A DNA stretch of 64,000 nt from Deltaproteobacteria bacterium ADurb.Bin207 (GCA_002070115.1 MWCO01000012.1:47177-111176), one strand, 5' to 3'; shown: positions 16,952 through 26,543, counted from the first letter of the stretch. Numbers and translations are program-made. The notes: generated by a model from the letters alone, not told the origin.

Positions 16952-19564
16952 ATGCAATCACGCTCTTTTCTCTACGTCGCCCCCATCGCTTTGGTGGTTT
17001 GTAGCCTTTCATGCGGCGGCAGTGCGCCCTCTCGGCTTTCCCCCTCTTCGGCCCCTGCCGCCACGGCTCCCACACCCGATGCGCACGACGACGGCCTTGC
17101 CTCGCTCATCACCAGCGTGCCGGAAGGCACCCTGGGACCTTATGTAGGGTATGGCCCCAAAGGTGCCCTCGCTTTATTCTCTCCTCCCCACGAATCGCAA
17201 CGACGATGGTGGGTTCAAGCCCTCGACGAGCAAGGAAAACCGAAAGCGGAACCCTTTGGGCTCGGGCCAAGTCCGGATGATGTGCCCTTCGCGACCGTCC
17301 GACCCATCGGTGAGGACGTTTTTGGAGCGATATGGGTGCGAAGGATTCACCATACCGACGTGCTCGAAGGCGCATTGGTCAAAAATAACAGCATGTTGTC
17401 GGACAACATCACCACATTCACCCAGGCGCGCGGAAAGGTGATTTGGGCTGATGCGGTCGCCACTTCCAAAGCCACGATCCTGTTGTGGGTGGAACAACAA
17501 GGCGAGGAAACGCAATTGCAACGCCTGCTGCTGAATCCCAAAGGCGAGCCGATCGGACAAAGCGAAGTCCTGCAACGCAATGTCAGGGCATGGGATACCG
17601 TCGCCATCGACGACGGTATGGCCGTTGCCCTGGTGATTGGTTTGGAAGAAAAGAAAAACCTTGGTTCCGTGGCGTTGCTGACGTTGGATGCCGCGGGACA
17701 CCCCAAAGGAGCTGTAACCCCCATCTCGCATGATGGCTCCGCTCGATTCGATATTGGCCTGGTGCGTGCGGGGCAGCGGCTACTGCTCGCCTGGACGGAA
17801 GTCCGTCAAGCCGATAGCGTGATTCGAGCGGCGGTAGCCAATTTCGAAGGCCGGTTGTTGGTGGAACCGCGTACGCCACGACAATCTCTCGGGGGTCAGG
17901 CCCTGGTGGCTTTGGTAGCGCCTGCGGCATCGAAACCAAATCAAGCTCTCTTGGTATTCGAAGAATTCCCATCATCGAACCAGCCTCAGCGCGAATTGCG
18001 GATGACGACACTCAGTGATGAGGCGATAGCTTCCTCCGAGGGGGTTCGGCTCGCCTTTTCCCCTGTGGGTCAACCCAACGGGGAATACGCCACATCCTCC
18101 GATGGATTCGTGTTTCTCACACGCGCGCAGGCCTGTGCGAAAAACGGGGCTTGTGATGATATCCCTTGGTACGTCCGGTTGAGTTCCAGCCTAACCATCG
18201 ACGCTGCGGCACCCGTGGTGGTTAGCGCCTTGCATTACGAGCCGCCCGTATTGATGTGGTCGCCCGGTTGTACTTCGATGACCTGCCTTGCCTTGGCTGC
18301 GGGCGGACAGGATCCGACACCCATCGTCATGGCAAAGCTTCCGAAGGGTGCCTTGCAACCCAACACGTTTTTGGTTCGTGAACCGGCGCCCAAACCTCCC
18401 TTCGTGGAACGAAGCCAAACCCTATTGACATCGATCGAGCCCCTTTCCGCTTTCGATGCCGCCACGGCCGGGTCTACAACCTATGTCGGATGGGTGACGC
18501 ATTTCGTCGAAGGGCAAGGGATACCGCAACAGGCGCCTCGCCAAGCGCCAGGAAACCCAAACAAACCTACCGCCGCGCATCTGCTGGTTCAACGCATCGA
18601 CCCGTCCGGCATGCCCCTCGAGGGCCCTACCACCGTTTCCGTTCGCGCCATGTCAAGGGGCGGCATCGCCCTTGCGCCACACCCCACGGCCCAAGAAGTT
18701 TGTGTGGCGTGGACAGCTCGCGATGCCGGCACGCCGCAGGTGTTTTTGACGCGAATCGGAGCCGACGGCAAAACAAAATTGCAACGCATGATCACGCATG
18801 GCAAAGGAGACGTCTCCGATGTCGCGATCGCGGCGCATGGTGATGGGTGGATTGTCGCTTGGGTCGACTGGCGCGATGGCCAGGGCAATGTGTATGCCGC
18901 GCGGGTAGGCGCATCCTTGATCAAACTTGGTCCGGAAAAACTCATCTCGCGGGCTGCTGGCGATGCTTCCGACCTCAGCTTGGCCGTGATGGGAGATCTC
19001 GTCTTCATGGCCTATGGCAGCTCCCGGGCGGATATACCGAATGGGATATCCAATCCAACCATTCGGAAGCTGAATGCCAAAACGCTGGAACCTATTGGAG
19101 AGGAACAAATTATTGACAGCTCTGCCCTACCGGTACACCTTTCGAAATTATCCGTATCGGGACATGATTTGGTGTTGGCATGGATGGCGCAAGGATCCCC
19201 GGATTGTGAGGCGGCAAGTTGCGCGTTCGCGCGAGCGAGCCGAATCGATCCTGATACCCTTCGGGTCCTTACGACAGCGGATTTTCGGAAGTCAGGAACA
19301 ACGCCTGCCAGCTTGAGCCTGCGCTGCGATGAACAAAGGTGCCAAGGCGTCTTGCTGGCGCCTCATGCTGGAAAACTCGATCTATTCGGCCTCACCTGGG
19401 TACCGACCAGCACCGCCATGCAGCGCAATGAATTGGGATCCATCACCAGCCCATCGGTAGGAGCGCTGCCTCCGGCCATGGTGGGCGACGCGCTTTTCCT
19501 TGCCGATCAAGGACTCGAAGGACAAGATCGCTTGCGACGAATCCAGGTGCGATGGACACCGTAG
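16952..19564 (+). CDS. large lipoprotein, 870 aa, repeated beta structure
   Basis: The signal peptide ends in a lipobox (SLSCGG), followed by a Ser/Ala/Pro-rich linker, so the protein is probably anchored in the envelope. The rest alternates short beta strands containing recurring phrases such as LAWTEV, VCVAWTARD, IVAWVDWRDGQGNVYAA and LAWMAQG. This spacing looks like beta-propeller blades, similar to surface-exposed proteins common in Myxococcota. No catalytic residues are evident. Two Cys-rich loops (CAKNGACDD, CEAASCAF) may form disulfides. Function unknown. Confidence 0.8.
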   Translation: MQSRSFLYVAPIALVVCSLSCGGSAPSRLSPSSAPAATAPTPDAHDDGLASLITSVPEGTLGPYVGYGPKGALALFSPPHESQRRWWVQALDEQGKPKAEPFGLGPSPDDVPFATVRPIGEDVFGAIWVRRIHHTDVLEGALVKNNSMLSDNITTFTQARGKVIWADAVATSKATILLWVEQQGEETQLQRLLLNPKGEPIGQSEVLQRNVRAWDTVAIDDGMAVALVIGLEEKKNLGSVALLTLDAAGHPKGAVTPISHDGSARFDIGLVRAGQRLLLAWTEVRQADSVIRAAVANFEGRLLVEPRTPRQSLGGQALVALVAPAASKPNQALLVFEEFPSSNQPQRELRMTTLSDEAIASSEGVRLAFSPVGQPNGEYATSSDGFVFLTRAQACAKNGACDDIPWYVRLSSSLTIDAAAPVVVSALHYEPPVLMWSPGCTSMTCLALAAGGQDPTPIVMAKLPKGALQPNTFLVREPAPKPPFVERSQTLLTSIEPLSAFDAATAGSTTYVGWVTHFVEGQGIPQQAPRQAPGNPNKPTAAHLLVQRIDPSGMPLEGPTTVSVRAMSRGGIALAPHPTAQEVCVAWTARDAGTPQVFLTRIGADGKTKLQRMITHGKGDVSDVAIAAHGDGWIVAWVDWRDGQGNVYAARVGASLIKLGPEKLISRAAGDASDLSLAVMGDLVFMAYGSSRADIPNGISNPTIRKLNAKTLEPIGEEQIIDSSALPVHLSKLSVSGHDLVLAWMAQGSPDCEAASCAFARASRIDPDTLRVLTTADFRKSGTTPASLSLRCDEQRCQGVLLAPHAGKLDLFGLTWVPTSTAMQRNELGSITSPSVGALPPAMVGDALFLADQGLEGQDRLRRIQVRWTP

Positions 19565-19646
19565 GGCATGAACAGCTCCCCTCCCCCACGAGCCCAAGCA
19601 TCCATGGTTGGAGCGTCCGACGATTCGATGCACCACAAACGGGAAA

Positions 19647-19724
19647 GGCCCCGTCACACCCGCTCTCTGCTACCGTTGCTTCCTTCCGGACCTGGCGGGT
19701 TCACAGCGCGCTGTCGACGAGGCC
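19647..19724 (-). ncRNA. ffs: signal recognition particle RNA (4.5S type)
   Basis: On the minus strand the conserved apical domain CAGGTCCGGAAGGAAGCA followed by ACGGTAGCAG is present, which is diagnostic for SRP RNA. The flanks GGCCTCGTC (5') and GACGGGGCC (3') pair over nine positions with one G-U, giving a hairpin of about 78 nt; true ends may extend a few bases. It works with Ffh in co-translational targeting of membrane proteins. It lies between the 870-aa lipoprotein gene and folE. Confidence 0.95.
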
Positions 19725-19858
19725 ATACATTTCGAACTGAGTGATTGTGTGTAGCGCATCATCCTGGCTTTGTCGAGGGAGATGACGAACGCTGTCGAAC
19801 CCAGCCAAAAACGTGGGAGGCAGGGAAAGCAATCCCGTTATTTCATCGGTATTTGCCG

Positions 19859-20443
19859 TCAACGCGTGTGAAGCTCCATCATCGCAAGCTCTCGATCCGG
19901 CCCTGGTACGGCCAGAGAACCCGCAAATGCCACGGTATCCACATGGGCGTCGTGTTTGCGCTCCCCTCGCGCCACCAAACACGTATGAACCAGCGACAAC
20001 CGGCAAAGCGCCCCCCGCGCGCCAAGATGCTCGACCAACGCTTGCGCCACCCGCTCACCAATCTCTTCTTGCAACACGAGCCGCCTCGCGTGACCGTCCA
20101 CCAAACGCGCCACCGCCCCAAGCCCCGCAATACGCTTATCCGGTACGTACATCACCGTCGCATGCCCAATGGCCGGCATCAAGTGATGAGGACAAACCGT
20201 CACCGTCGATAGATTGCGCAACACCACGATCCCTTTTTCCCCAGGACGCGCCGGGCTGGAGCCCTTTTTCAACATCGTGGCGTCATCCATACTCTCACCG
20301 GACAACAGGTCTTGGGAAAAAGCTCCCACCACCCGCTCGGCCGTACGCGCCAATTCCGGATGATCCTCGATATCAAAACCAAGCCCCCGAAGGAATTCCT
20401 CGATTCCACGCCGGGCTCGCTCGAGATCCTGTTTGCGTTTCAT
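19859..20443 (-). CDS. folE: GTP cyclohydrolase I
   Basis: About 194 aa from ATG 20443 (an upstream in-frame start at 20458 is possible). It makes 7,8-dihydroneopterin triphosphate from GTP, the first step of folate synthesis. The zinc site is visible in TVCPHHLMPAIGHATV and in LVHTCLVARG, and YVPDKRIAGLGAVARLVD is the family hallmark. Length fits the family. The gene lies 18 bp downstream of the MerR-type regulator gene on the same strand, which suggests co-transcription. Confidence 0.95.
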   Translation of the reverse strand: MKRKQDLERARRGIEEFLRGLGFDIEDHPELARTAERVVGAFSQDLLSGESMDDATMLKKGSSPARPGEKGIVVLRNLSTVTVCPHHLMPAIGHATVMYVPDKRIAGLGAVARLVDGHARRLVLQEEIGERVAQALVEHLGARGALCRLSLVHTCLVARGERKHDAHVDTVAFAGSLAVPGPDRELAMMELHTR

Positions 20444-20461
20444 GACTCGACTCAACAACGA

Positions 20462-21022
20462 TCATTCCTTGTCGGAACCCGCTCCACCAAGATTCCACAA
20501 TACCCGAACCGTACGCGGCAACAGCTCAGGATGATCCATCACACCACAAATCCCGCAGGAAGACGGAAACGTGCCTTGCGTTTGACATAAATGGCATCGG
20601 TGGAAGAGTTCGTCCGCCCGACCAAAATCATCTCGAAGACGTTGCAGCACCACCACTTTTTCTTCCATCTGCCGTATCTGCTCACGAAGATACTTTCCCA
20701 CTCGCTGCGCCGCCTCCACCCCTGTCTTGCTCGTCGTTTTGATCGCCAAAATGGTTTTGATCTCGTCGAGAGACAATCCCGCGGCCCGCATATCCGTCAC
20801 GAGCAACAGCTTTTCCAATTCCACGGAGGAAAACAAACGGTGCCCGCCGTCGCTGCGAACCACAGGATGAAGAATATCCGCTTCCTCGTAAAACCGGACG
20901 GTCCGAAGTGTCGAATTCGACAGACGCGCCATATCCCCCGTTGTCAACAACCCATCTTTCCTCTTCTTTTTCCGCCCTCGACGACGAACCGTCGAGCCAT
21001 CCGAAGAGCTTTCGTTGCACAC
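20462..21022 (-). CDS. MerR-family regulator with C-terminal Cys cluster
   Basis: The GTG at 21022 follows an AGGAAGG ribosome site. A basic leader (RRRGRKKKRK) precedes the winged helix: LLTTGDMARLSNSTLRTVRFYEE, then GGHRLFSS. A long coiled coil follows, and the C-terminus has CHLCQ...SSCGICG, four Cys that could bind metal or an oxidant-sensing cofactor. MerR proteins usually activate a neighbouring gene. folE is immediately downstream, so a link to folate or redox control is possible but unproven. Confidence 0.85.
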   Translation of the reverse strand: MCNESSSDGSTVRRRGRKKKRKDGLLTTGDMARLSNSTLRTVRFYEEADILHPVVRSDGGHRLFSSVELEKLLLVTDMRAAGLSLDEIKTILAIKTTSKTGVEAAQRVGKYLREQIRQMEEKVVVLQRLRDDFGRADELFHRCHLCQTQGTFPSSCGICGVMDHPELLPRTVRVLWNLGGAGSDKE

Positions 21023-21152
21023 GACAACCTTCCTTTACGTTACCCCATCCTGAAAGCTCCGTTTCGCGATGTCAAGGGCTGCTCCCTGCAAAACCAGAGC
21101 AAACGCAACGCAGCACCCCTATCTTCGACGAAAAAACCAGGGTCAGGGTACT

Positions 21153-22031
21153 TTACCCAAAAGCCAGAAAGTACAGTTTGGTGAGAAAGAAGTCCGCGAT
21201 GAGGATCGCGATGGAAACCACCACCACCGTTCGCGTCGTCGACTTACCCACCCCCTCCGTGCCCCCCGTGGTCGTCAAGCCGAAATAGCATCCCACAAAT
21301 GCGATAATTGCACCAAAAAACGGGCACTTACAGATCCCCGACATAAAATCGTTCATGGTGACCGAGTCGATGGCGGAACTCAGGAAAAAGCCCGGCGGGA
21401 TGTTGAATTGCGCCCCAACGACCATCATCGCACCCGTGAACCCAAATACCAGCGCTAGCAAGGCCAGCACGGGCATGCCCAGAACCAGTGCCACCACGCG
21501 CGGCAACACTAGTTTTTTGACCGGATCGGCTCCCAACGCCCGGATGGCATCGATCTGCTCGGTCACGGCCATCGACCCCACCTCCGCGGCCATCCCCGCC
21601 CCCACACGCCCTCCCACGATCACGGCTGTCAATGTCGGCGCTAGCTCACGAGAAAACGACAGCCCCACCACCCGTCCGGTGTATTCCATCGCCCCGAACT
21701 TTTGAAGACTGATCGCGAACTGAACGGCCATCACCATGCCAATGAAAACCGATGTGACCGATGCAATGCTCACCGACTTCACTCCCACCGACTCGAGCTG
21801 ATACACCACCGCTCGAAAATCGAAGGGAGGGGTCACCAACGCGCGCGCCGTGCGCAAAATCATCAGGCTGCACGCCCCAAGATGATCCACGAACCCCAAC
21901 AACTGATCCACCAGAAGGTTCGTAAAGCGTGACGATGGGGGCCCTTTGTGGGCAAGCAACGCCAACGACGAGCGCTGCCGATCCTCCGTCGACGGCGTAT
22001 TCGGATGCCGCGGTCGCTGCTCGTCTGTCAT
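21153..22031 (-). CDS. MlaE-like ABC transporter permease
   Basis: The 292-aa protein has a soluble N-terminus, then MlaE/YrbE hallmarks: SVTSVFIGMVMAVQFAISLQKFGA, FSRELAPTLTAVIVGGRVGAGMAAEVG, and VTEQIDAIRALGADPVKKL. Several membrane helices follow. Such permeases move phospholipids or other lipids between the membranes, working with an ATPase and an MCE-domain protein; neither partner is beside it here. The preceding gene, a lipoprotein, ends 4 nt upstream, so the two are probably co-translated. Confidence 0.9.
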   Translation of the reverse strand: MTDEQRPRHPNTPSTEDRQRSSLALLAHKGPPSSRFTNLLVDQLLGFVDHLGACSLMILRTARALVTPPFDFRAVVYQLESVGVKSVSIASVTSVFIGMVMAVQFAISLQKFGAMEYTGRVVGLSFSRELAPTLTAVIVGGRVGAGMAAEVGSMAVTEQIDAIRALGADPVKKLVLPRVVALVLGMPVLALLALVFGFTGAMMVVGAQFNIPPGFFLSSAIDSVTMNDFMSGICKCPFFGAIIAFVGCYFGLTTTGGTEGVGKSTTRTVVVVSIAILIADFFLTKLYFLAFG

Positions 22032-22034
22032 CGC

Positions 22035-22574
22035 TCAACGCTCGTACGTTCGAAACGTGGCCACATAATTGTCGAAGGCTTCGACCCCTGTCGCGGCCAT
22101 CGAAGACTCGCCTATATAAAAAAAGTCGTAAACACACCCATCTTTCTTCAGCACATACACCACGAATTGTTTGGGAACACCATCGAGTTTGGCCGTGATC
22201 TCCGAGCGCATCGCTTCCCGATCATCCATGGAAAGCAGCCTCTGATCCAACGTCTCCCGCTCGGTAAAGTGAATGAATAGATGCTGTGTCAACGCCTCGA
22301 GGGGAACGTCATCGCCATCTTTCCCACAACGACCATGGACCGCAATGGTCGCATGCCGTTCATCATCCCGAAACGCCAGTAGCGCATCCGACACCTCGAT
22401 GTTCCGCCATGATTTCGGAGCAGGCCCAAGAGTGAACTCCAAGGGACCCCGTCGATAATGCCGACCATCGAAGTGCGTGGACGAGCATCCAAGCCACGAT
22501 GCCCCGACACTACACAGCACCAAAGCCAGTATCTTGACCCGTATCCACCATCGAAACTCGGATTGCCAGTTCAT
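22035..22574 (-). CDS. lipoprotein upstream of MlaE-like permease
   Basis: From ATG 22574 the 179-aa product begins with a short basic segment, a hydrophobic helix (ILALVLCSVGASW) and a lipobox (WLGC), so it is likely an envelope lipoprotein. The mature part is alpha/beta (FTLGPAPKSWRN, FRDDERHATIAVHGRCG, QFVVYVLKKDGCVYDFFY), with two Cys that could pair. Family not recognised. Coupling with the permease suggests a role in lipid transport, inferred from position only. Confidence 0.75.
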   Translation of the reverse strand: MNWQSEFRWWIRVKILALVLCSVGASWLGCSSTHFDGRHYRRGPLEFTLGPAPKSWRNIEVSDALLAFRDDERHATIAVHGRCGKDGDDVPLEALTQHLFIHFTERETLDQRLLSMDDREAMRSEITAKLDGVPKQFVVYVLKKDGCVYDFFYIGESSMAATGVEAFDNYVATFRTYER

Positions 22575-22624
22575 CAAAGGCTCACAACGTACCACGTTTC
22601 GAAGCAGAATCGACGAGGCGATGG

Positions 22625-23374
22625 TCATCGAAACGATCCGGGAGGCCGTCGATAGCGAACGCGAAGGGATCGGGACGGTTGCTCTCGAGTGTAGAAGCCT
22701 CGCCATTTTTCGTAAGCAATGCGTTCACGACCCACCATACCGAGACGAATGAGAAAGAGACCCGCCAAAAATCCACCGACATGGGCAAACCAGGCAACCC
22801 CGGCACCCGCCCTATCTCCCACCGACACCAAAGCTTGCACGACATTGAGGACAATCCATTCGAGCATGACGAGCCACGCGGGGAATTCGAAGAAGAGAAA
22901 GACCACAAATACCGGAAAAAGAACGAGAATTCTGGCTTTGGGGTAGAGCGTTACGTAGCCCGCAAGCACGGCGGCAATGGCCCCGGAAGCACCCACCATC
23001 GGCACCGCGGCGCTTGGTTCCGCCAGGCATTGAGCCATGGCCGCGAGAAATCCCCCGGCCAAGTAAAACAATAGGTAGCGACCATGGCCGAGGGCATCTT
23101 CCACATTATCTCCAAATACCCATAAAAACAGCATATTTCCGGCGATATGGAGCCAGCTACCATGCAAAAACATGGCGGTCCACACCGTCATCACCTGCGC
23201 TACCGGATCCTTGAGAAATCGTTCCGGGACAAATCCCCAATCGTAGGCAAGAGCCGTATTACCCACATCCGCCGACGCCAATTGCCAAAGAAAAGCTAGT
23301 ACGTTGGCGGCAATCAACCCATAGTTGACCCAGGGCGTCGTGCGGCTCGGAAGCCTGTCTCGTAGCGGAATCAT
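22625..23374 (-). CDS. rhomboid-family intramembrane serine protease
   Basis: A 249-aa polytopic membrane protein. Marks of the rhomboid fold: FLHGSWLHIAGNMLFLWVFGDNVE (conserved His and Asn on helix 2), VGASGAIAAVLAGY with the catalytic Ser, and WFAHVGGFLAGLFL with the catalytic His. The C-terminal tail is basic and cytoplasmic. It cleaves transmembrane substrates. It lies between ribH (63 bp upstream) and the lipoprotein-permease pair, all on the minus strand. Confidence 0.95.
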   Translation of the reverse strand: MIPLRDRLPSRTTPWVNYGLIAANVLAFLWQLASADVGNTALAYDWGFVPERFLKDPVAQVMTVWTAMFLHGSWLHIAGNMLFLWVFGDNVEDALGHGRYLLFYLAGGFLAAMAQCLAEPSAAVPMVGASGAIAAVLAGYVTLYPKARILVLFPVFVVFLFFEFPAWLVMLEWIVLNVVQALVSVGDRAGAGVAWFAHVGGFLAGLFLIRLGMVGRERIAYEKWRGFYTREQPSRSLRVRYRRPPGSFR

Positions 23375-23437
23375 GAGGCGTCAGGAAAGGTAAGCGCAGT
23401 CCAAAGAATCGGCGATCCGAATACGACAGGCAAGGTC

Positions 23438-23932
23438 TCAACACCCGGCATCATCCAAGACCCGGCGCAGTGCCACCATTTCAATCACACTCAAGGCCGC
23501 GTCGAATCCCTTGTTGCCGGCTTTGGTTCCCGCTCGTTCCACCGCCTGCTCGATGGTATCGGTGGTGAGCACGCCAAACCCAATGGGAACCTTGGGATTA
23601 TCCAAACCAGTATGCGCAAGACCTTTGGAGACCTCCGCGGCAATATAGTCGAAGTGCGGAGTCGAGCCTCGGATCACCGTGCCTACGGCAATGACACCGT
23701 CGACGTTGCCCGATTCTGCAATTCGACGCACGATCGGGGGCATTTCCCAGGCTCCTGGCACGCGAACGACGGAAATATTGGTGAGTTCACAGCCATGTCG
23801 GAGCAGCGAATCGACGGCTCCTTCGATCAATCGATCGACGATGAAGCTGTTGAACCGGCTGGCCACGATGGCGAAGCGTGCGTTGGGGGGAACGACGAGC
23901 GCGCCTTCGATCAACTTCGGTTTGTCTTGCAT
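23438..23932 (-). CDS. ribH: 6,7-dimethyl-8-ribityllumazine synthase
   Basis: The start at ATG 23932 is supported by an AGGAG ribosome site 5-6 nt upstream; an in-frame ATG at 23947 lacks one. The protein (164 aa) joins the ribityl pyrimidine to dihydroxybutanone phosphate. It shows [46 protein letters not shown], and [16 protein letters not shown] [13 protein letters not shown], all standard lumazine synthase motifs, then AGNKGFDAA. The last gene of the ribE-ribB(A)-ribH run. Confidence 0.97.
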   Translation of the reverse strand: MQDKPKLIEGALVVPPNARFAIVASRFNSFIVDRLIEGAVDSLLRHGCELTNISVVRVPGAWEMPPIVRRIAESGNVDGVIAVGTVIRGSTPHFDYIAAEVSKGLAHTGLDNPKVPIGFGVLTTDTIEQAVERAGTKAGNKGFDAALSVIEMVALRRVLDDAGC

Positions 23933-23950
23933 ATCACTCCTCTGCATGGC

Positions 23951-25090
23951 TCAACGAATGGGAGCGCTTTCCACGATCTCGAGACCATAGCCAGCGATCC
24001 CGGCAATTTTTCTTGGGTTATCGGTCAAAATTTTGATTCGACTCAATCCGAGATCCGCCAGGACTTGTGCACCAAGACCGAACTCCCGCAGGGGCGCATC
24101 TTTGGATTCCAACACCTTTTCGCTCTTTTGATAGCTCTTGAATTCACGAAGAATATCCCCCCGAGGCGGCAGATATAACACCACGCCACAACCCGCTTCC
24201 TCGATCCGTCGCAACGCGGTACGCAGGTTGTGCCCCCCTTCCGAATCTGTCGAACTAAATATATCCCCAATCGTGGAACCTCGATGCACGCGGCATAAAA
24301 CCGGCTCCTTGGCTTGCTGCAAATCCCCTTTGACCAAGGCCAGAAGCTGCTGCTGATCCACCGCCGTCTCGTACACGAACCCCTTCCAATCCGACTTGGT
24401 TTCGTCAATCGACAAAATCCCTTCGGCAATGCGATGAACCAACCGCTCCGTCTGCGTGCGATACTGGATCAAATCCGCGATGCTCAAAATGGTAAGTCCG
24501 TGTTTTTTCGCAAAAATTTCGAGATCCGGAAGACGCGCCATCGTTCCGTCATCGTTCATGATCTCACAGATGACACCGGCGGGATTCAGTCCGGCCAACC
24601 GGGCCAAGTCCACCGATCCTTCCGTCTGACCGGTCCTCACAAGCACCCCGCCTTTTCGTGCTCGCAAAGGAAAGATATGTCCGGGAGACACGATATCCTG
24701 TGGGCGAGCATCGGGACGAACCGCCACCCGAATCGTATGCGCGCGGTCGGCCGCGCTGATGCCTGTCGTCACACCGTGTCGGGCCTCGATAGATACCGTG
24801 AAGGCCGTACCCAAGGGCGGACCGTCATGGTTGGGCCCCGCCATCATCGGCAGTCGCAATCGTTCGATTTGCTCTTCGGTCAACGTGACGCAAATCAACC
24901 CTCTGCCATGGGTCGCCATGAAGTTGATCGCTTCGGGCGTGACCGCCTCCGCCGCCATCGTCAAATCACCTTCGTTTTCCCGATCTTCGTCGTCCACCAA
25001 AATGATCATTCGCCCTGCACGAATTTCGTCCAACGCGCGATGCACCCGCTGAAGCAACTCCGGATCGATCATCAACTGGCGTGAGGTCAT
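23951..25090 (-). CDS. ribB: DHBP synthase fused to a degenerate GTP cyclohydrolase II domain
   Basis: The 379-aa protein has an N-terminal 3,4-dihydroxy-2-butanone 4-phosphate synthase domain: IILVDDEDRENEGDL, MATHGRGLICV, HGVTTGISAADRAHTI and HIFPLRARKGGVL. It makes the four-carbon riboflavin precursor from ribulose 5-phosphate. The C-terminal half aligns in layout with RibA (PVLCRVHRGSTIGDIF, ILTDNPRKI), but the three zinc-binding Cys are absent and the GRGIG-type catalytic loop is replaced by VVLYLPPRGDILREF. So the second activity is probably lost, as in the described RibBX-type proteins. The next gene ribH begins about 20 nt after its stop. Confidence 0.92.
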   Translation of the reverse strand: MTSRQLMIDPELLQRVHRALDEIRAGRMIILVDDEDRENEGDLTMAAEAVTPEAINFMATHGRGLICVTLTEEQIERLRLPMMAGPNHDGPPLGTAFTVSIEARHGVTTGISAADRAHTIRVAVRPDARPQDIVSPGHIFPLRARKGGVLVRTGQTEGSVDLARLAGLNPAGVICEIMNDDGTMARLPDLEIFAKKHGLTILSIADLIQYRTQTERLVHRIAEGILSIDETKSDWKGFVYETAVDQQQLLALVKGDLQQAKEPVLCRVHRGSTIGDIFSSTDSEGGHNLRTALRRIEEAGCGVVLYLPPRGDILREFKSYQKSEKVLESKDAPLREFGLGAQVLADLGLSRIKILTDNPRKIAGIAGYGLEIVESAPIR

Positions 25091-25120
25091 GACTATTTCG
25101 ACTCCGTGTTCTCACCCACT

Positions 25121-25777
25121 TCATAAAAATCCCGATGAGGCCAACCGTGACAGCAGACTGTCGTCCGTTGTCCCACCCGACCCTGCGGCCGACCGGCCCA
25201 CCTCGAGCCAACGCGCCACATACCGTGCAAGCACGTCGGCCTCGAGATTCACTTCCATGCCCACCGACATCTTCTCCAACAACGTCTTTTCTTGCGTATG
25301 GGGAATCACCGCCACATGAAATACCTTCGCGTCGACCGCATTGATCGTGAGACTCACACCGTCCACCGCGACAGATCCCTTTTCGGCCAGCAACGCAGCG
25401 AGGTGGCCATCATAGGAAAATGCCAAATCGACAGCCTCACCCAAGGGCCTTTTTTCCACCAAACGTCCCAAACCGTCGACATGCCCCGCAACGATATGCC
25501 CTCCAAACCTTCCCCCCACCGCAACCGCACGCTCGAGATGTAATCCGTGACCCACGGGCAATCGACCAAGCGTACTGCGAACCAACGTCTCGCCCGAGGC
25601 ATCCGCTTCAAACGCCCCATCGAGGATTCGTTGCACTGTGAGACAGACTCCCATGACCGCAATCGACTCCCCCAGTACGAGCGGTGAAAGACGTGTCGCT
25701 ACGCGCAACCGGGCCCCCGGGCCTCGCGGTGTGCGAGAGAGCAACTGACCAACATCCTCAACGAGCCCAGTAAACAC
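25121..25777 (-). CDS. ribE: riboflavin synthase, alpha chain
   Basis: The family start M-F-T-G-L-V-E is met by a GTG at 25777 reading VFTGLVEDVG; the frame is open further upstream to 25879 but with no family resemblance. The 218-aa protein has two lumazine-binding halves with SIAVMGVCLTVQ and SVAVDGVSLTIN as matching motifs, plus FGGHIVAGHVDG. It dismutates two lumazines to riboflavin. First gene of the three-gene riboflavin run; ribD is absent here. No FMN riboswitch signature is recognisable upstream. Confidence 0.95.
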   Translation of the reverse strand: MFTGLVEDVGQLLSRTPRGPGARLRVATRLSPLVLGESIAVMGVCLTVQRILDGAFEADASGETLVRSTLGRLPVGHGLHLERAVAVGGRFGGHIVAGHVDGLGRLVEKRPLGEAVDLAFSYDGHLAALLAEKGSVAVDGVSLTINAVDAKVFHVAVIPHTQEKTLLEKMSVGMEVNLEADVLARYVARWLEVGRSAAGSGGTTDDSLLSRLASSGFL

Positions 25778-25940
25778 GGCGATGGAGTTAGCGAAAACCC
25801 GCAATGATAGCAACGACCATCCCGCCGCTCGCCCCAATAGCCGTTCGTTAGGGCCCCCCCTGCTCATCACGACGTACAAAAACCTTCGGTTTCAACTCCC
25901 CCTTGCCTTCAGTCGCCAAGGATCGCACCCTTTGGTCTGC

Positions 25941-26543
25941 ATGGGCATCGTCGTCAGGTTGAAACGGATAACCCGCCCTGGGCCATACCTCACCCTTGCG
26001 GGACTTTTCTGCTCATCCAGCGGATGCGGCGCCAGTTATCAAGCCCTCTACGAAGGGGAAGTGCGATTCGAGCATTGTTACCGGCTCGATGAAGAGCCTT
26101 CGATTCCGCTAACCCAACGACGTGAATGTTGGCGGGAATGGACCCAGTTCTACACCTTCGGCCAAACGCGAGATCGGTTGGAATACGCTCTTCGCCGTCA
26201 GCGAGAACTCACCACCCAAATCGAAAATCCGCACGCACAACCAGACGAAATATCCGATATCAAAACATTGTCCAGCAACCCAATGGCTACCCCCTCTCCC
26301 ACGAATCCCTTTGCGCCTCCACCACACCTTCAGAACGAAAATTCACCGTCTACACCCCCAGCAGATCCCATCCCATGGTTGGAATCCCTGGCCTCCAACC
26401 CGCAACCCACCGTCCAATCTTGCCTGATGCAATGCATGTCTCGCTGGAAAACATGCACCGACACATGCTCGCACACCAACGACGAATGCCGAAAAGGTTG
26501 CGATAGTGCTTTCAAAGCCTGCAGCCAACGCTGCCTCGAGTAA
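25941..26543 (+). CDS. lipoprotein with periodic CX3C motif tail
   Basis: From ATG 25941, a 200-aa protein starts with a basic N-terminus, hydrophobic helix and lipobox (SSGC). A charged helical central region follows (RREFWREW-like RRECWREWTQFY, RLEYALRRQRELT), then a Pro-rich linker. The last 40 residues hold four CX3C pairs separated by exactly six residues each, a regular 11-residue period, ending in CSQRC. This suggests a helix hairpin stapled by disulfides or metal. Secreted Cys-rich lipoproteins occur in Myxococcota, but I do not know this one. It converges with the Crp-like gene. Confidence 0.7.
   Translation: MGIVVRLKRITRPGPYLTLAGLFCSSSGCGASYQALYEGEVRFEHCYRLDEEPSIPLTQRRECWREWTQFYTFGQTRDRLEYALRRQRELTTQIENPHAQPDEISDIKTLSSNPMATPSPTNPFAPPPHLQNENSPSTPPADPIPWLESLASNPQPTVQSCLMQCMSRWKTCTDTCSHTNDECRKGCDSAFKACSQRCLE

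Noticed and set aside
25778..25940. FMN riboswitch upstream of ribE
   Set aside because: None of the conserved riboswitch blocks could be found in the leader region.
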